Positions 1 to 8,981 of a stretch of 64,000 nucleotides of DNA are shown here, piece after piece (position 1 is the first letter of the stretch; each line of letters begins with the position of its first letter). Below the pieces are notes generated by a model. It saw nothing but the letters and a program-made list of their open reading frames with translations, made no database searches and was not told the origin of the DNA. The position numbers were made by a program, and so were the translations under genes. The DNA is from Palsa-295 sp963785585 (GTDB lineage Bacteria; Acidobacteriota; Terriglobia; Acidiferrales; UBA7541), in the NCBI GenBank assembly GCA_963785585.1, contig CAWAVW010000004.1, positions 2,170,001-2,234,000 of the forward strand. The letters run 5' to 3'.

Positions 1-1527
1 ATATTCTCGCACTTGCAGCGGCTGCCGATGAGCTTCTTCGATCGCAGTCCGATTGGCCGGCTGGTGACGCGCTCGACGACCGACGTGGACGCGTTGAACG
101 ACTTGTTTGCCTCGGGCGTTGTGGCGATGCTCAACGATTTCGTGCTGCTGATCGCCATGGCCACGGTCCTTTTCAAGTGGCACAAAATGCTGGCTCTGGC
201 AACGTTGAGCCCGCTTCCGTTCATGATTTTGCTTACGTATTTCTTCCGCAATCGCGTGCGCGACGCCAACCGGCGGATTCGCACCGCGATTGCGAGAATC
301 AATGCATTCCTGCAGGAACACGTGAGCGGCATGGCCGTGGTGCAGCTTTTCAATCGCGAACAAAAATCGCGCGCGAAGTTTGAAGAGCTGAATCGGACGC
401 ATATGGTGGCGTACAAGGATGCCATCGATGCGTTTTCGCTCTTTTATCCCGGCGTGGAATTCCTGAGCATGACGGGCATCGCGCTGCTCTCGTGGGTCGG
501 CGGCAGCCGGGTGATCGCCGGAACGATCGGCATCGGAGTGGTGGCGGCATTTATGATGTACGGCCAGCGATTCTTCCGGCCGATTCAGGACTTGAGCGAG
601 AAATTCAATATTTTGCAAAGCGCGATGGCGGCATCGGAGAGAATCTTCCGTTTGCTGGATGAGCCGGTCACGATTGTTTCTCCGGCCAAGATTCATTCGC
701 TTCCCTCGCCGCGCGGCGAAATCGAATTCCGCAATGTCTGGTTCTCGTACACGGGTGGAGCGGAACCAACGGACGCGGACTGGGTGCTGCGCGATGTTTC
801 GTTTCGCGTCGAGCCCGGCCAGACGCTGGCGATCGTCGGCCATACCGGAGCGGGCAAGACGACGATCATCCAACTGCTGCTGCGCTTTTACGACATCCAG
901 CGCGGCCAAATCCTGCTCGACGGCGTGGACATCCGCGATCTGGGTTTGGAGGATTTGCGCAAGATGTTCGGCATCGTGCTGCAGGATCCGTTTCTCTTCA
1001 CCGGGACGCTGGAATCCAACGTAAAACTGGGCACGCCGACAATCGACCGAGCCGCGACCGAACGCGCGTTGCGCGAAGTAGGACTCGGGCCCTACGTGGA
1101 ATCGCAGCCGCTGGGAGTCGAGTCGATCGTCACTGAGCGGGGTTCCACTTTGTCGGTCGGTCAACGCCAGCTCGTCAGCTTTGCGCGAGCTCTGGCGCAT
1201 GACCCGAAATTTCTGATTCTGGACGAAGCGACATCTTCCGTGGATACGAAGACGGAGCTGCTGATCCGCGAAGCGCTCGACCGGCTGCTGAAGGGCCGCA
1301 CCGCCGTGGTGATTGCGCACCGCCTGAGCACCATTCAATACGCCCACCGGATTCTGGTGTTCCACAAGGGACGCTTGCGCGAACAGGGATCGCATCAGGA
1401 ACTGCTTGCGCTGCGCGGAATTTACTACCGTCTGTATCAGTTGCAATACAAAGAGCAAGAACTTACCGCCGCGCTGCCTTCGGCCGGCCTGGCCGGATTT
1501 TCCGAGCAAGTCTCCGCGAACGATTGA
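1..1527 (+). CDS. ABC exporter, fused permease/ATPase, 5' truncated by window edge
   Basis: Inner-membrane ABC exporter half-transporter (MsbA/SmdB-like, type I fold) that would work as a dimer; substrate unknown. The reading frame is open from base 1, so the start lies upstream. A TTG at 13 is in frame, but the preceding codons (IFSH) continue the usual family sequence, so about 80-100 N-terminal residues are probably missing. The visible part has the later transmembrane helices, then the ATPase domain with Walker A GHTGAGKTT, a signature loop with V for the first G (LSVGQRQL, frequent in this subfamily), Walker B FLILDEATSS and the H-loop AHRLST. A cupin gene follows 40 bases downstream on the same strand. 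Family confident, substrate unassigned. Confidence 0.93.
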   Translation: MFSHLQRLPMSFFDRSPIGRLVTRSTTDVDALNDLFASGVVAMLNDFVLLIAMATVLFKWHKMLALATLSPLPFMILLTYFFRNRVRDANRRIRTAIARINAFLQEHVSGMAVVQLFNREQKSRAKFEELNRTHMVAYKDAIDAFSLFYPGVEFLSMTGIALLSWVGGSRVIAGTIGIGVVAAFMMYGQRFFRPIQDLSEKFNILQSAMAASERIFRLLDEPVTIVSPAKIHSLPSPRGEIEFRNVWFSYTGGAEPTDADWVLRDVSFRVEPGQTLAIVGHTGAGKTTIIQLLLRFYDIQRGQILLDGVDIRDLGLEDLRKMFGIVLQDPFLFTGTLESNVKLGTPTIDRAATERALREVGLGPYVESQPLGVESIVTERGSTLSVGQRQLVSFARALAHDPKFLILDEATSSVDTKTELLIREALDRLLKGRTAVVIAHRLSTIQYAHRILVFHKGRLREQGSHQELLALRGIYYRLYQLQYKEQELTAALPSAGLAGFSEQVSAND

Positions 1528-1567
1528 CGGACGCGCACGCACGCTGCACGGCTTTGGGGTACACGCG

Positions 1568-1933
1568 ATGGCCACCCGAATCAACCTAAGCGAAAAATTT
1601 GCGAGCTTCACCGAACACTGGCGCCCGAAGGTGATTGGCGAGCTCAATGGCCAGGAAGTGAAAATCGTGAAAGTGCAGGGTGAGTTTCCCTGGCACCATC
1701 ACGATCACGAAGACGAATTCTTCCTGGTGTGGAAAGGCGTGCTCCGCGTGGAGTTCCGCGACCACATCGTCTCCCTCGGGCCCGGCGAATGCGTGGTGGT
1801 GCCGCGCGGAATCGAGCATCGCACTTGCGCCGACCAAGAAGCGGAAATTTTAATATTTGAGCCGAAGGGTGTGCTGAACACCGGCAACGTGCACGACGAA
1901 ACTTTTACAGCACCCAACGGCGTGAATGTCTGA
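1568..1933 (+). CDS. Small single-domain cupin protein
   Basis: 121-residue cupin-fold protein. The metal-binding motif 1 is recognisable as HHHDHEDEFF and motif 2 as PGECVVVPRGIEHR, giving the usual His/His/Glu/His ligand set for a divalent metal. The ATG at 1568 begins a conserved-looking N-terminus; an in-frame extension upstream would run into the ABC gene. Such small cupins often act as sugar or mannose-6-phosphate isomerase-like proteins or sensors; nothing here fixes the substrate. It follows the ABC exporter and precedes lpxB, but the 78-base gap to lpxB leaves co-transcription open. Confidence 0.85.
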   Translation: MATRINLSEKFASFTEHWRPKVIGELNGQEVKIVKVQGEFPWHHHDHEDEFFLVWKGVLRVEFRDHIVSLGPGECVVVPRGIEHRTCADQEAEILIFEPKGVLNTGNVHDETFTAPNGVNV

Positions 1934-2011
1934 GATTTCGGATTTGAACACCCGCGCACCACTCCCCCGCTTGTTGCCGGATGCAATTCCTGCCACTATC
2001 ACGCGGCCATT

Positions 2012-3139
2012 ATGAGTGCACCGCAAATCCTGCTGTCTGCCGGCGAAGCTTCGAGCGACATGTATGCCGCTCGACTGGCTACGGCCATTCGCGCGCGAGT
2101 GCCGGACGCGCAATTTTTCGGCATGGGCGGGCCGCGGATGAAGGAAGCGGGCGTCGAGCTGGTGGCCAATTATCACGAGGTCGCGGTGGTGGGCATTTCG
2201 GAAGTGCTGCACAAAATTCCGACGGTGATCGGAGTTCAAAACCGGCTGAAGCGTGAAGCGCGGAAGCGCGGCGCGAAGCTCGCGATTCTGGTCGATTCGC
2301 CGGGAACGCATCTGGGCGTGGCGCGGAGGATGAAACAGATCGGAGTTCCGGTTGGATACTTCATCGGGCCGCAGATTTGGGCGTGGCGCGCGGGACGAGT
2401 ACGAATCGTGAAGCGCCGGGTAGCGCGCATGGTGGTGATTTTTCCGTTCGAAGAGCAGATCTACCGCCATGGCGGAGTGCCGGTAAGTTTCGTCGGGCAT
2501 CCGCTGGTGGAGGTGGTGAAACCGACGATCGACCGCGCCACGTTTTGCGCGAAGTTCGGGCTCGATCCATCGCGAAAAATCGTGACGATCCTGCCGGGCA
2601 GCCGTCCGAGCGAGATCGCGCAAAATTACGGGCGCGTGATCGCCGCGTGCGAGTTGATCGCGCGTACCCGAGATGTCCAGTTTGTGCACGCCGCAGCGCA
2701 CGGCCTGACCGACGAGTTTTACGAGCGCTATGCGAAACCGTCGTTTGATTTGAAGCGCGTGGAAGGATTCACCTACGACGCGCTGGCAGCAGCGGATGCT
2801 GCAATTGTCGCGAGCGGCACCGCGACGGTGGAGGCTGCTCTGCTGGGTGCGCCGATGGTGGTGGTGTACCGGGTGAAGCCGTCCACAGCGTTCATCGTGA
2901 AGCGTTTGCTGCGCACGCCGTTTATCGGCATGGTAAATCTGATTGCGGGCAGGCAGGTGGCGCCGGAATTCATTCAGGATGCGTTTACTCCCGAAGCGGT
3001 GGCAGCCGAAGTCCGGCGGCTGCTCGATTCCCCACAGGCACGCGACGAAATGAAGGCGGGGCTCGCCGAAGTGCGCGCCAAGCTTGGGCCAGCGGGAGCG
3101 ATCGACCGCGCTGCGGACATTTTTGCGGGGATGTTGTAA
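2012..3139 (+). CDS. lpxB: Lipid-A-disaccharide synthase
   Basis: 375-residue GT19 glycosyltransferase that joins UDP-2,3-diacylglucosamine and lipid X to make the lipid A disaccharide at the cytoplasmic face of the inner membrane. The N-terminus shows the family signature (LSAGEASSDMYAARL), followed by FFGMGGPRMKEAG, the GYFIGPQIWAWR segment, the LPGSRPSEI nucleotide-sugar loop, and the C-terminal SGTATVEAALLGAPMVVVYR region. Length matches the family (about 380). It implies an outer membrane with lipid A. No other lpx gene is in the window, so it is separated from the usual lpxD-fabZ-lpxA cluster. Confidence 0.96.
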   Translation: MSAPQILLSAGEASSDMYAARLATAIRARVPDAQFFGMGGPRMKEAGVELVANYHEVAVVGISEVLHKIPTVIGVQNRLKREARKRGAKLAILVDSPGTHLGVARRMKQIGVPVGYFIGPQIWAWRAGRVRIVKRRVARMVVIFPFEEQIYRHGGVPVSFVGHPLVEVVKPTIDRATFCAKFGLDPSRKIVTILPGSRPSEIAQNYGRVIAACELIARTRDVQFVHAAAHGLTDEFYERYAKPSFDLKRVEGFTYDALAAADAAIVASGTATVEAALLGAPMVVVYRVKPSTAFIVKRLLRTPFIGMVNLIAGRQVAPEFIQDAFTPEAVAAEVRRLLDSPQARDEMKAGLAEVRAKLGPAGAIDRAADIFAGML

Positions 3140-3171
3140 CCTTTCAGGCGGGGCAACTACAGGCGCTGAAT

Positions 3172-5391
3172 GTGTATCTGAATGAAGTAGGCATGCGCTC
3201 GCCGACGAGGTACTGGTTCTTGCTCAACTTCCATCGACTTCCCGCTCTCCTCGCGCTTGTTCTATGGATTGCGCTTGTTAGTGCGTTTGTCGCGCCCTCC
3301 GCCATTCAAGCGCAGGGCGGGCATGCGAGCCCCTTCCGCGCCAACAACTACGAAGTGGAAGTGCTGCTGCACCCCGAAGATCAGTCGATTTCTGCGCTGG
3401 CGCGGGTGGAATTCATTGCGCAGGAAGTGTCGCGCACCGTGGTGGTTGAACTTCACCAGGATCTGAAAATCAACAAGGTTTCTGAGCCGGGCGGCAGACC
3501 GCTGGAGTTTGAGCGCGACAATAACAATCCTTTGTTGCTGACGGTTGGCCTGGCGGACGTGGTGGCGCCCGGTCATGTCGTCACGCTGGTGTTTGACTAC
3601 ACCGGGCCAATTTCGAGCGAAGACGACAGCCCGACCAAAGGTGTTCGATTCGCGTCGGTTGATAAAACCTCGGCGTATTTGCTGCTTCCTTCCCGATGGT
3701 TTCCGCTGACCAATTACCCGACGAACCGCTACACGGGTACGTTCAAAATCACGGTGCCGGATAGCTTCGCCGTCGTCGGCACGGGAACGGCCGATCCACC
3801 TACGATGGCCCCGGGAATCGGCCGAAATGCGCAGGGCCAGGCGACCTACGTGTTTCACTGCAAGCAAGCCGGCCCTAATGGGACGTTCGTAGCGGGCGCT
3901 CTGCAGTTGACGCCGGTGCAAGCCGAAGGTTTTAACGTATCCGTTTACACTCCGCCGGTGCAGGCGAACACCGCCAATTCTTACGCGACGTCTCTGTCGC
4001 ACATCGTTTCGTTTTTCTCCGATTCGTTTGGGGGGCTGCCGCCGGCTGACCAAGGCTTCACGATTGCGCAACTTCCCGACGGCACGGTAAGCGGATTTTC
4101 GGCGCCCGGTTTGCTGCTGATCAGCGCGCGACAATGGCAGCAAAGACCGAATGACCGGCTGATGTCACAGCTCGCCGCTCAGCAATGGTGGGGCGACCGG
4201 GTATTGCCGTTGACGGCGTCCGACGCGTGGCTAACGGACGGGCTATCGCGGTACGGCGAAGCGATGTACGCGGAGCAGAACGACGGCGCTGCGGGCCTGC
4301 ACAAAGCGCTCGAAGACTTCGCGGTCGGCGCGCTCATGTATGAAGACACCGCGCCCATTTCGCAGGCCGCGCGCCTGCAGACGTTTTCGAACGAATACCG
4401 GTCGATCGTTGCAGACAAGGGTGCGCTGGTGTTCCATATGCTGCGCACCGAGCTGGGCGACGACAATTTTACGGCGCTGCTTCGGGATTTCTTCAAGAAG
4501 TACGACGGCAAAAACGCGAACCTGAGCGATTTTGAAAAAATGGCAACCACCAAAATTCCAGCGCCGAAAAAGGGCGAACCGCCGGTCAACCTGGTTGCAT
4601 TCTTTTCGGAGTGGCTGAATTCGACGGGCGTGCCGGAATTCAAGATGGAGTACATCGTCTATCGCACGCGCAAAGGCTTTAAAGTCGTTGGCAAAGTCCA
4701 TCAGGATCTCGATACGTTTCGCATGCCGGTCGAGATCCGGGTGGACACGGAAGGAAATCCCGAGACGACGAAGCTACTGATAACCGGGACGACGCAGGCG
4801 TTCGTGATCAATACGTTCGGGCGGCCGAAGCCGAACGGTATCGTGATCGATCCGAACAATAACCTTTTGAAATCGACTCCTCGGCTGCGCGTGCGCGCGC
4901 TGATCGCGCGCGGCGAAGGCGACGCCGAGCTGGGGCGATACTACGAGGCAATTCAGGAATACCAGAAGGCGCTCGATGCGCAGCCAAGCAATTCACTGGC
5001 GCATTTCCGCACCGGCGAGGCGATGTTCTACCAGAAAAATTACCAATCCGCGGCGAATGCGTTCCGTTCGGCGCTCGGCGGCGATCTCGATCCGAAGTGG
5101 ACGGAAGTCTGGAGCCACATCTATATCGGCAAGATTTACGATTTGCTGGGCCAACGCGAGCGCGCGGTGAACGAATACAGCCTGGCGCAACATTTGAACG
5201 ACGACACGGCAGGCGCGCAGGCCGAGGTGGCGCGTTACCTGCAAAAGCCGTTCAATGGCGACGATTCCAGCCCGGCGGCGGCTCCCAATGCGGGTACCAC
5301 GGCTCCCCCACCCGCAGCGGCGCCCGCAGCGAACGCACCGGCGCCGTCCGGAGATCCAAACAAGCCTGTCTTGAAGCGACCTTCGTCCTGA
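3172..5391 (+). CDS. M1 peptidase-like protein lacking the zinc site, with C-terminal TPR
   Basis: 739-residue exported protein. A signal peptide (hydrophobic stretch about residues 21-45, ending in AIQAQ) is followed by a beta-rich M1 N-domain and a gluzincin-like domain. The place where active M1 enzymes carry HExxH-Q-WWG reads QLAAQ-Q-WWG (residues 333-341), the later Glu ligand is replaced (WLTDG), and no GAMEN motif is seen. I therefore read it as a catalytically dead M1 homologue. The C-terminus has TPR-like repeats (about 585-690) and a Pro/Ala-rich tail. The GTG at 3172 is used here; an ATG at 3193 is equally possible. Role unknown, perhaps a periplasmic binding or scaffold protein. 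Confidence 0.8.
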   Translation: MYLNEVGMRSPTRYWFLLNFHRLPALLALVLWIALVSAFVAPSAIQAQGGHASPFRANNYEVEVLLHPEDQSISALARVEFIAQEVSRTVVVELHQDLKINKVSEPGGRPLEFERDNNNPLLLTVGLADVVAPGHVVTLVFDYTGPISSEDDSPTKGVRFASVDKTSAYLLLPSRWFPLTNYPTNRYTGTFKITVPDSFAVVGTGTADPPTMAPGIGRNAQGQATYVFHCKQAGPNGTFVAGALQLTPVQAEGFNVSVYTPPVQANTANSYATSLSHIVSFFSDSFGGLPPADQGFTIAQLPDGTVSGFSAPGLLLISARQWQQRPNDRLMSQLAAQQWWGDRVLPLTASDAWLTDGLSRYGEAMYAEQNDGAAGLHKALEDFAVGALMYEDTAPISQAARLQTFSNEYRSIVADKGALVFHMLRTELGDDNFTALLRDFFKKYDGKNANLSDFEKMATTKIPAPKKGEPPVNLVAFFSEWLNSTGVPEFKMEYIVYRTRKGFKVVGKVHQDLDTFRMPVEIRVDTEGNPETTKLLITGTTQAFVINTFGRPKPNGIVIDPNNNLLKSTPRLRVRALIARGEGDAELGRYYEAIQEYQKALDAQPSNSLAHFRTGEAMFYQKNYQSAANAFRSALGGDLDPKWTEVWSHIYIGKIYDLLGQRERAVNEYSLAQHLNDDTAGAQAEVARYLQKPFNGDDSSPAAAPNAGTTAPPPAAAPAANAPAPSGDPNKPVLKRPSS

Positions 5392-5419
5392 AGCACGAAT
5401 TCCGTAAGGACCTGCGCGG

Positions 5420-6574
5420 CTAGAGTGCGGCCAGCCCAGCGAGCGCTGCCGGCTCGATACCCTTGTGCTGTATCAAAATTTTGAACGTCTCGCCCATTCC
5501 TTCGGGGTGGATCAGAGTTTTGAAAATATTTCGCGCGCGCGCCTGGTCCTGCTCGCTCGTTCCCTCGGTCTCCAAATCGGCGAAATTACTTTTCCGCGCA
5601 AGGGCCAGCAGGAAATTCGATTGCGTTGTAAAACCCGTCCGTATCAGGCCGCCTCGCTGACCGGCGCGGTCAATCGCCGTGAAATCCACGTGGGAGGTAA
5701 GGTCCTGTTCGCCGGGCGCGCGAAAATATTTCTCGCTGGCCCGGTGCCGTTCGTAGGCGAGCAGCGTGCCGCGCATGTGACGCTCGCTGAAAAGTTCCGC
5801 GGCTTCGTAGCCGTAGTCAATCGTAAGCACATAGCCTTTCGCCAGGCGCTTCCCGGCTTCGCGGATCCAGCTACAGGCCTTCAAGTTCACTTCGGCTTGC
5901 TGGTCGGGCAGCAAATTGATTCCGTGGCGCTCGAAATAAACGGCGAGCGTGGGAGCGGAGAGCGGCCCGTGCTGTTCGTAGAAACCGCTTTCCCCTTGAT
6001 TCACATAAAGCTCCTGCAATCCGCTGCTGTGCCCGATTACGCGATGCACCGGCAGCGCGTCGAAAAACTCGTTTGAGAAGATGCAACCGGTGGGGATTTC
6101 CGGCGGTAAATCGGGCAGCGACTCGAATCGATCGGCCGTGACGTGCTTCGCTAACGCAGCCGTGGCGGCCGTCCGGCGCGGTTCGGACCGTTCGACCGCA
6201 CGATAGCGGAGAGACTCGTAGAAATCAGGGAACTGCACGGCGGCGAAATCGAGGATGTGTTTTGCCAGCGCTCCCATACCCGCACCCGCTTCGACAATTT
6301 CAAAGTCATCGGGCCGGTCGAGCGTCAACCACATCTCGTGGAGCTGCCGAGCCAGAAATCTGCCGAACAAGGGGCTTACGTCCACGCTGGTGAAATAGTC
6401 GCGGCGTTGGTGCTGGGCAGGCTTTGCGTAATATCCGAATTGCGGATGATACAGGCAGGCTTCCATATATTCGGCGAAGGGGATAGGTCCATAGGCACGA
6501 ATCCGAGAGGACAGGATTTCAACGAGCGGCGATGGTGGAATCTTTTGCAGCGGCTGCGGCGCGGCGGAGGTCAT
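5420..6574 (-). CDS. MidA/NDUFAF7-like SAM-dependent methyltransferase
   Basis: 384-residue class I methyltransferase of the COG1565/MidA family. In eukaryotes NDUFAF7 dimethylates an arginine of the NDUFS2 (NuoD) subunit during complex I assembly; the bacterial role is less clear. Visible marks are the N-terminal PFAEYMEACLYHPQFGYY block, the DYFTSVDVSPLFGRFLARQ block, the SAM loop EAGAGMGALAKHIL, IFSNEFFDALPVHR, and the late TIDYGYEA motif. The ATG at 6574 overlaps the stop of the upstream dehydrogenase-like gene (ATGA), so it is translationally coupled and last in the minus-strand run. A large complex I operon lies 40 kb away, so a NuoD substrate is tempting but only inferred. Confidence 0.9.
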   Translation of the reverse strand: MTSAAPQPLQKIPPSPLVEILSSRIRAYGPIPFAEYMEACLYHPQFGYYAKPAQHQRRDYFTSVDVSPLFGRFLARQLHEMWLTLDRPDDFEIVEAGAGMGALAKHILDFAAVQFPDFYESLRYRAVERSEPRRTAATAALAKHVTADRFESLPDLPPEIPTGCIFSNEFFDALPVHRVIGHSSGLQELYVNQGESGFYEQHGPLSAPTLAVYFERHGINLLPDQQAEVNLKACSWIREAGKRLAKGYVLTIDYGYEAAELFSERHMRGTLLAYERHRASEKYFRAPGEQDLTSHVDFTAIDRAGQRGGLIRTGFTTQSNFLLALARKSNFADLETEGTSEQDQARARNIFKTLIHPEGMGETFKILIQHKGIEPAALAGLAAL

Positions 6575-7146
6575 GATTGCGCCTCGGTGAAAACGATGAA
6601 GTCCTTGCCCATCCGGCGGCTCAATTCGGAGCAGGCGGCGACGGTCGCATCGGACGTCTCCGCGCAACGGACGATTTCGAGAGTGGTCGAATCGTTCGCG
6701 TGGCTCGACACGGAATCGACCAAACGGAAGCCAACGCAGTCCTCACGTCGAAAGGTGATCTCCGCGAGATCGGCGATCGGAAAGGCGCGCGTATTGCTCG
6801 CCAGGATCGCACCCGGCTTCGCGAATTTATCGAAGATGGTGAAGATTTCGAGTTTTACTTCCATTTCTTCGGGCAGCGATTCAATCAGCATGTCCGCTTC
6901 CCTGCAGACATCTTCCACCGAGCGCGAGGTACTCAGGTTCGCAAGCGCATGGTCGCGCTGCGCAAGGGTTAAAGAGCCATCGGCATGCAAGTCGGCGAAA
7001 CGCTGCTCAATATCCGCCATTCCGGCGGCGAGCATCTCGGGAGACACGTCTTCAAGGATTGTGCGATATCCGGCCCGCGCGGCATTTGCGGCGAGGGCGC
7101 TGCCTGTCCGCCGCGCCCCGATCACTCCAATCGTTCTTACCTGCAC
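6571..7146 (-). CDS. Short 3-hydroxyacyl-CoA dehydrogenase NAD-binding domain protein, probably inactive
   Basis: 191 residues covering only the Rossmann domain of 3-hydroxyacyl-CoA dehydrogenase; full enzymes have about 285 residues with a helical dimerisation domain. The dinucleotide loop reads GARRTG (residues 10-15) instead of GxGxxG. The SNTS catalytic serine is R120 (SNTR), and the HFFNP catalytic histidine block reads FRLVD. The frame is open far upstream to 7806, but that part overlaps the ArsC-like gene and has no family resemblance. The GTG at 7146 gives the canonical MQVRTIGVIG start with an AGGAG about 12 bases upstream. Probably a pseudoenzyme or a redox sensor; a decaying gene is the alternative. 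Confidence 0.72.
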   Translation of the reverse strand: MQVRTIGVIGARRTGSALAANAARAGYRTILEDVSPEMLAAGMADIEQRFADLHADGSLTLAQRDHALANLSTSRSVEDVCREADMLIESLPEEMEVKLEIFTIFDKFAKPGAILASNTRAFPIADLAEITFRREDCVGFRLVDSVSSHANDSTTLEIVRCAETSDATVAACSELSRRMGKDFIVFTEAQS

Positions 7147-7283
7147 AGTTCGCTGCGGCTCCTGATCTCTCGAATCCTTACACACGACGGTAAGCACTTC
7201 GACGATACACGAGGATCTGTTCGACCGATGCGGCGTGATCGAAAAATTTTTGCGGTTCCGAAGCGAAGAAAAATGAAAAGCGC

Positions 7284-7685
7284 CTAAATTTCGCTGATTC
7301 CCTTTTCGTCGAATCCGAGCACGATGCGCCCGCCGCCAATAATCACCGGCCGGCGAATCAGATTCGGAGTTTCGGCCATCATGCGGATCGCTTCCGCGCG
7401 CGACGGCGGGTTCTGCTTCATATTCTTTTGCCGGTAAAGCACGTTGCGGGTGTTCAGAAAATCCCGGTGGTCGCGGGTGCCGATCAGCTTTTCGAGTTCG
7501 TCCGCGGTCAGGCGTTCTTTGTCGAGATCGCGGAATTGCAATTGGAACCCGCGCTTCTCCATATAAGCACGCGCGTTTCGGCAGGAGGTGCAGGACGGCT
7601 TCTGCAGGAATTGAACTTTCTTGCCGCGCGAGGCAGCGGTCGATTTCGCCTTCGATCCGGACTTTGCTTTGGTCTTTGTCGCCAT
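7284..7685 (-). CDS. ArsC/Spx/YffB-family thioredoxin-fold protein
   Basis: 133 residues. A 22-residue Lys/Ala/Ser-rich basic leader precedes an ArsC-like thioredoxin fold. The active-site motif is KPSCTSCRNA (CxxC), and the family C-terminal blocks are present (LIRRPVII, GFDEKGI). It resembles the ArsC-related proteins of unknown substrate rather than a dedicated arsenate reductase; no ars transporter or regulator is adjacent. It sits between the rhodanese gene and the degenerate dehydrogenase gene in the minus-strand run, suggesting thiol chemistry shared with the rhodanese. Confidence 0.85.
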   Translation of the reverse strand: MATKTKAKSGSKAKSTAASRGKKVQFLQKPSCTSCRNARAYMEKRGFQLQFRDLDKERLTADELEKLIGTRDHRDFLNTRNVLYRQKNMKQNPPSRAEAIRMMAETPNLIRRPVIIGGGRIVLGFDEKGISEI

Positions 7686-7709
7686 CTTTCCTAACCTCGA
7701 AGAATGCGC

Positions 7710-8048
7710 CTAGTAGCGCGGTACCAGTGGATCCACTTCGGTCGTCCAGCGCTCGATTCCACCGCTCATCGATCGCGCATTCGTCACGCCCTGGTTGCGC
7801 AGCCACGCGGCGGCATCCAGGCTTCTCATGCCATGGTGGCAGAACAGCACAACTTGTTCGGCGGCATCAATCCGCTGCAAATTTGCGGGGATGTCGCCGA
7901 GCGGAATCAGCACTGAGCCTTCGATGTGCGCGCGGTCGTATTCCCATTTTTCGCGGACGTCCACGAACAGAACGTCCTTATCGCGCGCGAGCAGAGCTTC
8001 CACTTCGCGCGGCGAGATTTCGATATTTGCCATCAAGTCGCCGGTCAT
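7710..8048 (-). CDS. Single-domain rhodanese
   Basis: 112-residue rhodanese (sulfurtransferase) domain. Visible motifs are VDVREKWEYDRAHIEGSVLIPLG at the N-terminal half and the active-site loop FCHHGMRS, whose cysteine would carry the persulfide. The ATG at 8048 overlaps the stop of the CoA-transferase A gene (TAATG), supporting translational coupling; an ATG at 8033 (MANIEIS) is a possible alternative start. Cytoplasmic, with no signal peptide. Confidence 0.9.
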   Translation of the reverse strand: MTGDLMANIEISPREVEALLARDKDVLFVDVREKWEYDRAHIEGSVLIPLGDIPANLQRIDAAEQVVLFCHHGMRSLDAAAWLRNQGVTNARSMSGGIERWTTEVDPLVPRY

Positions 8049-8980
8049 TAGTATCCAAAGTCCGCAGGAGCGGAAAACGCATGATTCTTGACGGATAAAC
8101 CTTGAAAACGGCCGGAGCCCAATTGCTTCAGGTATTCCTCGCGGCCAGCCACCTGAACGACCCACTGCGCGAGCCAGTCTTCGAATCCCTCGAGCCGCCG
8201 CGTCTGCTCATGATATTGCGAGAAGAAGGCGTGGTCACGCCCATAGTAACCCTGCACCGGCGAAGGATGCGCGCCGCCGGGTTCGTGAACGACGGCCGCG
8301 ACGAGAAAGCCGGGAATGAGCGTGCGATTCGGATCGGATGCAATCATTTCCGGCGCGACAATTTCTTCGGCGACGAGGATTACTTTTCGCGCAGCGCGCG
8401 CGCCGTCCACGGCAACTCCCAGGCTACCCCAGATGTGCGCGTTCCCATTCGCGTCGGCCCGCTGCACGTGAACGATCGCCACGTCCGGCCGGAGAGCGCG
8501 GACCGCTACGAGCTTTTCTTCGCTCACGGGAGATGAAAATTCGCGCAGGTTGCCGTTCTTCTTCAGCAGGTCGCTTCCCAGCGTTGCGTAGGTCGGCAGA
8601 AACGGAACGCCCAGCGCGGCCGCATGGAGCGCCATTGCCATCGTGAAATTCGAATAGTCCACCGCTTCGAGGCGCCGCGGAATTCCCTGCTCGACGGCGC
8701 GCCGAAAGCAATAAGCGACACCTGCGGATACATTGCCAACCCACGCGGCCATCACGCGGGACGCGCACCCGGCACCGATCATCTGATCGAACAAAATATC
8801 GGAGATCGGGCCGACCAGGGTCAGATCGCGGCGCGACTGTCGAATGATTTCGTGCCCAGCGGCGAAGGGAATCATCTGCTCCAGCTGCGCTCCCAACAGA
8901 AGCATGGAACCGGACGGGACGTGCTGCGCGATCGCTTCGCGCATGGTCATCAACTTCGAAGGTTGGGCGGCAACGGTCAT
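8048..8980 (-). CDS. CoA-transferase family subunit A (GctA/IpdA-like)
   Basis: 310-residue alpha subunit of a class I CoA-transferase-fold enzyme, of the glutaconate CoA-transferase / IpdA branch. It starts with the usual leader (MREAIAQHVPSGSMLLLGAQ) and carries IVHVQRADANGNAHIWG and the segment VILVAEEIV typical of the family. It starts one base after the stop of subunit B, so the two are surely co-translated. The substrate could be a dicarboxylic or ring-cleavage acyl-CoA; the neighbouring enoyl-CoA hydratase fits an acyl-CoA degradation route. IpdAB relatives are hydrolases rather than transferases, so the exact reaction is open. Confidence 0.88.
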   Translation of the reverse strand: MTVAAQPSKLMTMREAIAQHVPSGSMLLLGAQLEQMIPFAAGHEIIRQSRRDLTLVGPISDILFDQMIGAGCASRVMAAWVGNVSAGVAYCFRRAVEQGIPRRLEAVDYSNFTMAMALHAAALGVPFLPTYATLGSDLLKKNGNLREFSSPVSEEKLVAVRALRPDVAIVHVQRADANGNAHIWGSLGVAVDGARAARKVILVAEEIVAPEMIASDPNRTLIPGFLVAAVVHEPGGAHPSPVQGYYGRDHAFFSQYHEQTRRLEGFEDWLAQWVVQVAGREEYLKQLGSGRFQGLSVKNHAFSAPADFGY

Positions 8981-8981
8981 T

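Noticed and set aside
7147..7806. Upstream extension of the short dehydrogenase frame
   Set aside because: It overlaps the ArsC-like gene completely, and the Rossmann start motif begins at the GTG 7146.
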